From UBA10427 sp003500135 (GTDB lineage: Bacteria > Bacteroidota > Bacteroidia > Cytophagales > Cyclobacteriaceae): 9,814 nt of DNA. How positions within the stretch are numbered: position 1 is the first letter of the stretch; every line of letters begins with the position of its first letter. Below, piece after piece: positions 1-6,720 of this stretch. The translations under genes were made by a program, and so were the position numbers. The stretch spans positions 1 through 9,814 of the forward strand of contig CAWZYQ010000143.1 of NCBI GenBank assembly GCA_963966275.1, read 5' to 3'. The notes under the pieces were generated by a model. It was not told the DNA's origin. It made no database searches and saw only the letters and a list, made by a program, of their open reading frames with translations.

Positions 1-240
1 TGGTCCGACTTTTTGACTTGATCTGACTTGGGTGTCCCAGCGAGGAAAACAGGTGTCTTTTTCATCTGTTCCGCCTCGTTGAAAAGAAGTGATGTCCGCC
101 CTCCAGTTCTTTAGCGAAATCTCCCGTATGTCGGCAGGTTGACGGTTTATTTTTTTCAGTAAGTTGAAACCGCTAATTTTAATTGTGTCGCCGGTTACCT
201 CAGTATTATGGATCGTTTTTTGATCTTCAGGGCGGGGAAG
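1..240 (-). pseudogene. Continuation of the AsmA-like gene beyond an in-frame TAA
   Basis: On the minus strand the frame of the AsmA-like gene stays open for all 80 codons from the TAA (243-241) to the window edge, while the other two frames hit stops within 15 codons of base 240. The translation begins LPRPEDQKT and contains KISGFNLLKKINRQ. This matches the internal module that contains ILEGVDLDKLYREN (G-aromatic/V-D/N-L-x-K-L/I-x-R), then a strand at the same spacing. The tail therefore looks like more of the same protein, separated by a nonsense change. TTA (Leu) to TAA is one single-base route and fits the hydrophobic position in the other modules. From about base 95 down, a second frame reads more like protein (NEAEQMKKTPVFLAG), suggesting an additional indel. 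No alternative start is visible just after the stop. The alternatives are sequencing errors or a truly shortened protein with a decaying 3' end. Confidence 0.55.
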
Positions 241-2520
241 TTAAGCTAACCCGGCTACATTTAACAGCTGACTGGCAAAGCTGTAGTCTATATCGTTGAT
301 TCGAAAATCATGACGTTGGCTTTCAGATGCATATTGGAAATTACGGACCTGAAAATCAATGTCCTGAAAATTCCATTTATCATTTAATTCTGTTGCGGTT
401 GTTGGACTGTATTTCAATTTCTTTAACCGGATGCTGCTCTTTTCAAAGCCCAATCCGGTTAAATTATCCAACTCCACTTCCAGATAAATATCAGATAGTT
501 CGATAAAGTTACAGGACAGTTCTTTCAATTCCCATTTGTCTTTTTTGCTTTTAAATTCACTTTTACTATTTACCGGCACAACCCGGCCCTGGCCTTTAAC
601 CTGAATGGCGTCAATCATAAGTGTATCTAAAAATATATTTCCTGTGGAGAGTTTATTATGGTCGATACCACTCAAATACAGGCTTTCGAATTCAGAAGCA
701 ATTTTAAAAGCCATACTAGAATCGAGTTTTACTTTTTCACTTATACGTCCATTTTTACAAACTATATCTGTATTAATCCCCAACTTTGATGTGAGGTCAA
801 AAAATTGCCATTGGTTATTTCCTTTTTCCAGGCCTATATATTTGGTAGAGAAATCAACCCCATTTAACCCATATGGTGCGTAGTAAAAAATGGTGGACGA
901 ATCGTCTTTAATCAGGTCATTAATGGTCAGTTGAAAATTATTGATCGATAATATGCTGCCCCCTACTGGCGCTTTGATGGCCAGATTTCCATTATCCACT
1001 TCTATTTGTTCAATCCTGCCGAAAGGGATATTCTCCAAAACATCACGTAACCCTGTTGCTTGTTGATTTTGGTCAGTTGCGCTCGCCCTTTTAATCGTAA
1101 GTCGGGGACTTTTTATTTTCATTGCCTCCACTTCCAGTAAATCACCGTTTAAAAATTCAACCGTGTTGGCATTATCCAATATGATTTCCGGTATCTGAAG
1201 GTCAATCAGGGCTTGATGCTTATTTTTTAGTTGAATAGGCTGTACCTTCAGGCTGTCAACCACAAGCTTTTTTTGAGTAGCTGATACCTGAATGTTCTTT
1301 ATGGTCAACTGATGAGTGCTGTCAGGTAAGTTTCTGGCATAGCGACTGGCCTTTAGTACTATATCATCATAATCTATATCGAACCGTTTGCCCGCACTTG
1401 TACTGTCTAATCGAAACCCCTGAATAGTCAGGCCCAGGCTATCCAGCACAAAATCGATCATCTTGCCTCTGTTTTCGGCCGAAATCCGCAACCCCTGCTG
1501 CTGCAGTAAAAGGGTATTGATCACAAGGCCGGCGAAGGACTGGTTGAGGTACTTGGTAAATTTTTTAGGTTTTTCGTCCTGTTCATCGTTTTGTCCGGCA
1601 ATAAGTATATCGCTTAAATTGATGTTGTTGGCATCGATCAATAAACTGTCAACCTGAAGAAAATTCTCCCTGTACAATTTATCCAGGTCTACCCCTTCCA
1701 AAATCATATGTGAAACAGAGAATTCAGCCTCGGCATTGCCCAAATATTGAGCGGTGGAATCGACAAAATCAAGACCAACCACCTCTATCCTGGGTTTTTC
1801 TGTTGTAAGGGTAAAAGTGTCTACCTGCACCTGAAAGGCACTGTCGAAAGTATAAAACCTTTGGTTATAAAATGAAACCTCAATCTCTTCCGCCAGATTG
1901 ATTAAATCGTCGGTCAATGTGGAAGCATCAATCTTCAGGTCGGCAATGCGAAATGAAATGTCGCCGAAGCTAATGTTACTTTCCGAATCCGCAGAAGTAA
2001 AGGTTATGGACAAGCGGGCATGTTCGACGTCGAGATTTTCTATTTCGAGGGCGAAGACCGTCTCCATTACGAGATTATAAAAATTATTAAATACTTCCCG
2101 GCCTTCAACAGATGTTTCACCTTCATCATCCTGAGTTATTCGTATTATAGGGTTCTGGATCAAAATACCATCGACCGAAAACTCCCTTTTTAAAAGTATA
2201 TTTACAATGTTGTCTACATCGAATATTACCTCGTCCATGTGCACATAAACAGGGTTGGTTTTCAGGGGATCTTCAGGGGAAAATTCGCGGAATGTGAAAT
2301 TATGTGCCACAAAAACGTTTTTCCAGACTTTATAATTGATCTGGTCGAATTCCAAGGCGTATTTACCGCTATATGACTTTTTAATGGTTTCATTGAGCAC
2401 ATCGCCGAAATACCTTCCGAAATTAATGCCTTCCAGGGTAAGCAATATCACAGCGACCACCAGCGAAAGGTATAGCGTCCATCGCATTAATCTTCTACGA
2501 CGCTTCCTGCGCACTTTCAT
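241..2520 (-). CDS. AsmA-like, inner-membrane-anchored repeat protein (3' end probably truncated)
   Basis: Large envelope protein of about 759 residues. From the chosen ATG it has a strongly basic N-terminus (about residues 2-10, KVRRKRRRR) and one hydrophobic segment (about 14-31). The rest is long, soluble and beta-rich, with alternating hydrophobic strands. This architecture, an N-in inner-membrane anchor with a large periplasmic part, is that of the AsmA/TamB-like superfamily, whose members are linked to lipid transport between membranes; the exact family is not identified. At least two internal modules share a pattern of a short strand ending in xGLxh/xSLxV, a linker, then strands and a G/N-rich turn (about 236-306 and 419-478). 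A third module begins right at the C-terminus and is cut by the stop. Start choice: ATG at 2520 has AGGA ten bases upstream. A GTG at 2547 would add nine residues and sit 6 bp after the patatin stop. The gene is probably cotranscribed with the patatin gene. Confident as a gene, less so in its function. Confidence 0.8.
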   Translation of the reverse strand: MKVRRKRRRRLMRWTLYLSLVVAVILLTLEGINFGRYFGDVLNETIKKSYSGKYALEFDQINYKVWKNVFVAHNFTFREFSPEDPLKTNPVYVHMDEVIFDVDNIVNILLKREFSVDGILIQNPIIRITQDDEGETSVEGREVFNNFYNLVMETVFALEIENLDVEHARLSITFTSADSESNISFGDISFRIADLKIDASTLTDDLINLAEEIEVSFYNQRFYTFDSAFQVQVDTFTLTTEKPRIEVVGLDFVDSTAQYLGNAEAEFSVSHMILEGVDLDKLYRENFLQVDSLLIDANNINLSDILIAGQNDEQDEKPKKFTKYLNQSFAGLVINTLLLQQQGLRISAENRGKMIDFVLDSLGLTIQGFRLDSTSAGKRFDIDYDDIVLKASRYARNLPDSTHQLTIKNIQVSATQKKLVVDSLKVQPIQLKNKHQALIDLQIPEIILDNANTVEFLNGDLLEVEAMKIKSPRLTIKRASATDQNQQATGLRDVLENIPFGRIEQIEVDNGNLAIKAPVGGSILSINNFQLTINDLIKDDSSTIFYYAPYGLNGVDFSTKYIGLEKGNNQWQFFDLTSKLGINTDIVCKNGRISEKVKLDSSMAFKIASEFESLYLSGIDHNKLSTGNIFLDTLMIDAIQVKGQGRVVPVNSKSEFKSKKDKWELKELSCNFIELSDIYLEVELDNLTGLGFEKSSIRLKKLKYSPTTATELNDKWNFQDIDFQVRNFQYASESQRHDFRINDIDYSFASQLLNVAGLA

Positions 2521-2553
2521 TATGATATTTTCCTGGTTTTCAGCCACTTTCCG

Positions 2554-3396
2554 TTATCGCCTCTTCTTAAAAAATCTGTTTAACCGCCGTCTTACCGGGT
2601 TTTCTTCCATGAGCTGTATGATCCGCGGCACTGCTTCGCATCCTGCATCGTAACCTAACTCATAAATCTCCCTGGTTTTACTAAATGCAAAAATCGGATA
2701 CCTGCGTGCATTCTTCGGCTCTATAAACACATCGCAAAGCTGGCGGCTCTGTAGTACATTTTGATATACCGAAAGGCTAACAATACGGTCGATGGTGTAT
2801 CCGATACTTTTCAAATTATGTATGCTTTGGATCTCATTGACGTGCACACCTATGACCATGTCACATTCATCCCTGATCACGTTGACAGGTAAATTGTTAA
2901 AAAGCCCGCCATCGACGTAGTGCTGGTCATTTATTTTGACCGTTTCAAAAAGTATGGGAATGGAGGCGGAAGCAAGCAGTAGATCGATGAGCGGCCCACT
3001 GTTGAATATTTCGTTTTTACCGGTATTTAGATTGGCCACAGAAATATAAAAAGGGATGCCAAGAGCCTTGAAATCACTATTGCTCAGATATTTCCCCAAT
3101 AAATTACGAAAATGATCCAGCGACATTAACCCCGTCTTACTGCGAAGCCTTAATCGACGCAACATGCCTACGAAATTGATCTTTTCGATTTCATTCAGCA
3201 TTGTTTCGATAGACACACCTTTGGCATACAGCGCTCCGATGATGGCCCCCATGCTGGTACCCGCCATTACCTGTGGTCGAATATCCGCGTCTTCGAGGGC
3301 TTTTAAAACACCTAAATGTGCCATGCAGCGTGCGCCACCGCCGCTAAACGCAATTCCTATTCTCCAATCTGAGTTATCGCCCGAAAAAAGTCCCAT
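2554..3396 (-). CDS. Patatin-like phospholipase
   Basis: A 280-residue serine lipid acyl hydrolase of the bacterial patatin family (RssA/YchK-like). All family landmarks are visible: the oxyanion-hole loop GGGAR (about 19-23), the nucleophile elbow GTSMG (46-50, Ser48), and the DGG motif with the catalytic-dyad aspartate (Asp162). SASIPILF (143-150) before DGG is also typical. There is no signal peptide, membrane segment or BamA-like barrel, so this is the short cytoplasmic form, not the outer-membrane PlpD-type fusion. The C-terminus is strikingly basic (269-280: RRRLNRFFKKRR), which could bring it to anionic membrane lipids; that is inference. It is the first gene of a leftward pair with the AsmA-like gene (stop 6-33 bp before the next start, depending on which start is used) and is divergent from thyA across 107 bp. 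ATG start at 3396. The substrate (phospholipid, lysophospholipid or other acyl ester) cannot be read from sequence. Confident family call. Confidence 0.93.
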   Translation of the reverse strand: MGLFSGDNSDWRIGIAFSGGGARCMAHLGVLKALEDADIRPQVMAGTSMGAIIGALYAKGVSIETMLNEIEKINFVGMLRRLRLRSKTGLMSLDHFRNLLGKYLSNSDFKALGIPFYISVANLNTGKNEIFNSGPLIDLLLASASIPILFETVKINDQHYVDGGLFNNLPVNVIRDECDMVIGVHVNEIQSIHNLKSIGYTIDRIVSLSVYQNVLQSRQLCDVFIEPKNARRYPIFAFSKTREIYELGYDAGCEAVPRIIQLMEENPVRRRLNRFFKKRR

Positions 3397-3424
3397 ATCA
3401 AGGTGCTAATTTTTGAAAAATTAC

Positions 3425-3454
3425 TTTATTTCTCTCAAATGCTCCGTATTTTTG
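3425..3454 (+). promoter_or_regulatory. Candidate Bacteroidota-type promoter for thyA
   Basis: TATTTTTG at 3447-3454 is a perfect match to the Bacteroidota -7 consensus TAnnTTTG. TTTA at 3425-3428, 18 bases upstream, is a three-of-four match to the -33 TTTG element. Transcription would start near 3460, giving a leader of roughly 45 bases before the thyA ATG. The region is AT-rich, so a chance match is possible. I found no comparably good match on the opposite strand for the patatin gene. Confidence 0.4.
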
Positions 3455-3495
3455 CCCAATAATTTATGCAATATCTTTCGTTAACCCTATATCAC

Positions 3496-3499
3496 AGGA
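3496..3499 (+). promoter_or_regulatory. Shine-Dalgarno-like site for thyA
   Basis: AGGA lies four bases before the ATG at 3504. The spacing is short but the motif supports this start, which also gives exactly the family length. Most other genes in the window lack a recognisable site. Confidence 0.45.
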
Positions 3500-3503
3500 A
3501 TTT

Positions 3504-4298
3504 ATGAAGCAGTATCACGATTTGATGCAACACGTATTGGACAATGGCGTGAAAAAAGAAGACCGGACCGGAACGGGGACCTTCAGTGTGTTTGGCTATC
3601 AAATGCGATTTGATCTGCAGCAAGGCTTTCCCCTGGTCACAACCAAAAAATTGCACCTCCGGTCAATTATCCATGAGCTGCTGTGGTTTCTGCAAGGCGA
3701 CACCAACATTCAGTACCTAAAGGAAAATAAAGTGTCGATCTGGGATGAATGGGCCGATGAAGACGGAAATCTGGGCCCGGTATATGGGTATCAATGGCGA
3801 AACTGGCCTGCTCCCAATGACAAGCACATCGATCAGATAAGCAATGTTGTGGACCAGATCAAAAACAATCCCGATTCAAGGCGCATCATCGTGAGTGCAT
3901 GGAATGTGGCCGACATTCCCAATATGGCGCTCCCTCCATGCCATGCCTTTTTTCAGTTTTATGTGGCCGAAGGAAAGCTTTCGTGTCAACTTTACCAGCG
4001 AAGCGCCGATATCTTCCTCGGTGTTCCATTTAATATTGCCTCATACGCGCTACTAACCATGATGATGGCGCAGGTTACCGGCCTCGAACCGGGCGACTTT
4101 GTACATACTTTTGGGGATGCCCACCTGTACTCCAATCATTTGGATCAGGCCCAGCTCCAACTAAGCCGTGAGTTAAGGCCGCTGCCACAAATGAAGATCA
4201 ACCCGGAAGTGAAAAGCATATTCGACTTTAAGTTTGAGGATTTTGAATTGATCAACTACGATCCACATCCGCATATTAAAGCGGCAGTAGCTGTTTAA
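3504..4298 (+). CDS. thyA: Thymidylate synthase
   Basis: Converts dUMP to dTMP using 5,10-methylenetetrahydrofolate as both methyl donor and reductant, giving dihydrofolate; cytoplasmic. The protein is 264 residues, the same length as Escherichia coli ThyA, and the key residues fall at the same numbers. They include Arg21 in EDRTGTGT (phosphate binding), Glu58 in HELLWF, Trp80, Tyr94, the nucleophile Cys146 in LPPCHAFF, Arg166 and Asp169 in YQRSADIFLG, Asn177, and His207/Tyr209 in HLYSNHL. The C-terminal KAAVAV resembles the E. coli IKAPVAI tail that closes over the active site. Nothing is missing or shifted. A dihydrofolate reductase gene, a frequent neighbour of thyA, does not follow. Instead a class IV aminotransferase gene converges on it, with 3 bp between the two stop codons. 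Very confident. Confidence 0.98.
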   Translation: MKQYHDLMQHVLDNGVKKEDRTGTGTFSVFGYQMRFDLQQGFPLVTTKKLHLRSIIHELLWFLQGDTNIQYLKENKVSIWDEWADEDGNLGPVYGYQWRNWPAPNDKHIDQISNVVDQIKNNPDSRRIIVSAWNVADIPNMALPPCHAFFQFYVAEGKLSCQLYQRSADIFLGVPFNIASYALLTMMMAQVTGLEPGDFVHTFGDAHLYSNHLDQAQLQLSRELRPLPQMKINPEVKSIFDFKFEDFELINYDPHPHIKAAVAV

Positions 4299-4301
4299 AG
4301 G

Positions 4302-5120
4302 CTAATTAACCAATTCATTCAGGTAATCATCAACTACCGGGGGCATATCAAAGGTATGTTCACCAATTTGTTTAATGATCTGAACACCCCCTGCGTTGGT
4401 GGTGAATACGGAATCGGCGCTTAACATATGCCCCGGTTTCGATTTTACCTCATCAACAGGGCTGCCGGACTTTTTTAAATATTGAATAAAGGCCGATCTG
4501 AATGTCCCCTCAATACATCCTGTACCCAATGAAGGGGTATAAAACCGCCCCTTCGTGTACCAAAATATATTGGAATAAAGCGCCTCTGAAACATTGTCAT
4601 CGTAGTCGCATAAAATGATTTCGCCCCAACCATGTGCTTTCATTTCTCGCGCGGCGAGGACATAGTGCAAAGAATTTAACCTTTTGAAATGGCTGTAAGG
4701 TGAAGGCATATTTTGCACCTGGGTACAAAAGCCAGCCAGTGGCACCGTCTTTTTGTGATCCATATGGTTGATAGATTCAGCAGCGATACAGTATTCGGCT
4801 AAATCGGAATCAGGTATATATTTACCACCCCCGGAACGCCATACATAGATTTTAACGACCCCGTCAACTATTTTCTCCTGTTCAAGCAGATATTCTATCT
4901 CTTTAGTGAAGTTTTGCCAGGTCATTTCTTTGTTCCAAATCAGCCCCAGAACAGACATGGCATTTGAAAGCCGCTGCCAGTGCAGGGGCCAATGCCAGAT
5001 TTCTCCATTTCGCAGTGTCATGGTTTCAAAAATACCATCGCCATATCGCCATGCACGACTGGAAAAAGGTAGTGAAAATTCCGCCTCATCGATTATTCGT
5101 TCATCATATAATGCCTTCAT
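4302..5120 (-). CDS. Class IV aminotransferase, probable 4-amino-4-deoxychorismate lyase (PabC-like)
   Basis: A 272-residue PLP enzyme of fold type IV. Visible landmarks are RYGDGIFET (25-33), the Schiff-base lysine Lys146 in FKRLNSLHYVLA, the PLP-ring glutamate Glu179 in VSEALYSNIFW, the phosphate-binding GCIEGTFR (201-208), and a late TTNAGGVQ segment (240-247). Length and the WRSGGGKY segment (94-101) resemble E. coli PabC, which releases pyruvate from aminodeoxychorismate to give p-aminobenzoate for folate synthesis. Branched-chain and D-amino-acid aminotransferases share the fold, so the substrate is not certain. The convergent neighbour thyA consumes a folate cofactor, which fits but does not prove a PabC role. 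The ATG at 5120 has no clear Shine-Dalgarno sequence. The gene is divergent from the tolC-like gene across 123 bp. Family call confident, exact reaction moderate. Confidence 0.9.
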   Translation of the reverse strand: MKALYDERIIDEAEFSLPFSSRAWRYGDGIFETMTLRNGEIWHWPLHWQRLSNAMSVLGLIWNKEMTWQNFTKEIEYLLEQEKIVDGVVKIYVWRSGGGKYIPDSDLAEYCIAAESINHMDHKKTVPLAGFCTQVQNMPSPYSHFKRLNSLHYVLAAREMKAHGWGEIILCDYDDNVSEALYSNIFWYTKGRFYTPSLGTGCIEGTFRSAFIQYLKKSGSPVDEVKSKPGHMLSADSVFTTNAGGVQIIKQIGEHTFDMPPVVDDYLNELVN

Positions 5121-5243
5121 GTAAGCAATTTACCATTTATACAGAATATGTTCTCTACCTTAAAAATATTAATAAGCTTTGTAGCATGAATAATTCCTCC
5201 GATTAATCCGCCGACATGTAGTAAACTAAACCATGAATTTTGT

Positions 5244-6686
5244 ATGAAAATCAAAAAAATTCTCTTAGCCTTTGTTTTTATCTTGACAGCGAATGTCGGT
5301 TTCACACAAGACAGCGTAGACAAGTGGTCGCTGGAAGAGTGTGTCAACTATGCCCTGGAAAACAACCTGACGATTAAAAATGCCAGTTTGGAGCAGCAGA
5401 TCAATGAGGCCAACCTTAAGCAGTCGCGTCTCAGCAGGATCCCTTCATTAAACTTTGATTTATTTAACAGCTGGCGTTGGGGTAGATCTATTGACCCTAC
5501 TTCTAACTTATTTACCACTGACCGTATCAATACCAACGGTCTGAGCGGTTCTTCTAATGTGGTTATTTACAATGGAAACCGTCAGGTCAACAGTATCAGG
5601 CGAGATGAGTTGCTTGCACAGGCGGGTGTATACGATACCCAAAAAGCAAAAAATGACGTGCGCCTGGATGTGGTGGCTGCATATGTACAGATCATCTTCA
5701 ATAAAGAACTCCTATCCATTGCTGAACAGCAACTCGCAACCACACGGGAGCAGATAAAGCGTACGGCCAAAATGGTGGAAGTGGGATCATTGCCACGAGT
5801 AAACCTTCTGGATCTGCAGTCGCAGGAAGCTACCAACGAAGTAGATGTGGTCAATGCGGAAAACAACGTAAACCTCTCCATTTTGCAACTAAAGCAGATG
5901 TTGCTTATACCGGCTTCGGAGTCTTTTGACATCATAACCCCTGAATTTGATGAGGCCAACTATGCATTTGTTGAAGAATCATCCGAAGAGGTTTTTTCAA
6001 CAGCCCTGACTACTATGCCTGAAGTAAAAAGTGCAGAACTACAGGTAGAGTCGGCAGAGATCAATGAAAAAATTGCCAAGGGGGCCAATATTCCGGTATT
6101 AACACTCGGCGCTCAGATTGCCACTAACTTTTCCAGCGCCAATGAATTCAGGCCTACCGGAGGAGATGGTATTATATTTCCTGACACAATTGGTTTTGTC
6201 AACAATAATCCTGGGCAACCTGTAATTACAGAACGTGAAATTCCATCTTTTGAAGAAGGTTATTCAATTTTGGAACAATGGGAAGACAATTTCTGGCAAT
6301 CGGCAGGCTTTAACCTTAGAATACCGATTTTTAATGGTTATCAAACGCGAACCGAGCAACAACGATCGAAAATCAGAAAAATGCAGGCCGAGGTTCAGGA
6401 GCAGCAGGTGCGTCAGCAGTTGCGACAAACCATCGAAACGGCATATAATGACGCCGAAGCGGCGCTAAAAGTATATGAGTCTGCCCAAAAGCAGGTGCAG
6501 GCGTTGGAAGAACAATTCAGAACAACCGAAAGAAGTTATAATCTAGGTGCGGTAAATTATGTGGATTACCAGGTGGCTTCTTATAACCTGTTTTCTGCCA
6601 AATCGGACCTGTTGCGTGGAAAGTATGATTACATATTTAAAATGAAAGTACTTGACTTTTATCTGGGCAACGAACTTAAACTTTAA
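5244..6686 (+). CDS. TolC-family outer-membrane efflux channel
   Basis: A 480-residue outer-membrane factor that would form a trimeric channel completing a tripartite export system. Residues 1-22 are a signal peptide (KIKK, a hydrophobic core, then FTQ before DSVDKW). The mature protein opens with WSLEECVNYALENN, the usual TolC-family start. Two structural repeats follow (about 27-225 and 250-475), each with long alpha-helical coiled-coil stretches and a conserved turn: KMVEVGSLPRVNLLDLQ (about 176-192) and RSYNLGAVNYVDYQ (430-443). LRIPIFNGYQTR (358-369) is the typical second-repeat strand. Residues about 296-350 form a long Gly/Pro/Asn-rich insertion between strands, probably an extracellular loop, which is common in Bacteroidota members. 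The adaptor gene follows after 34 bp, so the two are almost certainly one operon. The cargo cannot be inferred. Confident. Confidence 0.95.
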   Translation: MKIKKILLAFVFILTANVGFTQDSVDKWSLEECVNYALENNLTIKNASLEQQINEANLKQSRLSRIPSLNFDLFNSWRWGRSIDPTSNLFTTDRINTNGLSGSSNVVIYNGNRQVNSIRRDELLAQAGVYDTQKAKNDVRLDVVAAYVQIIFNKELLSIAEQQLATTREQIKRTAKMVEVGSLPRVNLLDLQSQEATNEVDVVNAENNVNLSILQLKQMLLIPASESFDIITPEFDEANYAFVEESSEEVFSTALTTMPEVKSAELQVESAEINEKIAKGANIPVLTLGAQIATNFSSANEFRPTGGDGIIFPDTIGFVNNNPGQPVITEREIPSFEEGYSILEQWEDNFWQSAGFNLRIPIFNGYQTRTEQQRSKIRKMQAEVQEQQVRQQLRQTIETAYNDAEAALKVYESAQKQVQALEEQFRTTERSYNLGAVNYVDYQVASYNLFSAKSDLLRGKYDYIFKMKVLDFYLGNELKL

Positions 6687-6720
6687 ATCGAAACATAACC
6701 CGTTAAACCCACAATTAGAA

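Noticed and set aside
5200..5210. Palindrome GATTAATC in the gap between the aminotransferase and tolC-like genes, as a possible operator
   Set aside because: Eight-base palindromes are common by chance in AT-rich DNA, the flanking bases do not extend the symmetry, and no regulator gene is nearby.
5117..5347. Minus-strand ORF of 76 residues between the aminotransferase and the tolC-like gene
   Set aside because: It overlaps the tolC-like start and signal peptide region by about 100 bp and the aminotransferase start by 4 bp, and resembles no family I know. It is best explained as a chance frame across the divergent promoter region.
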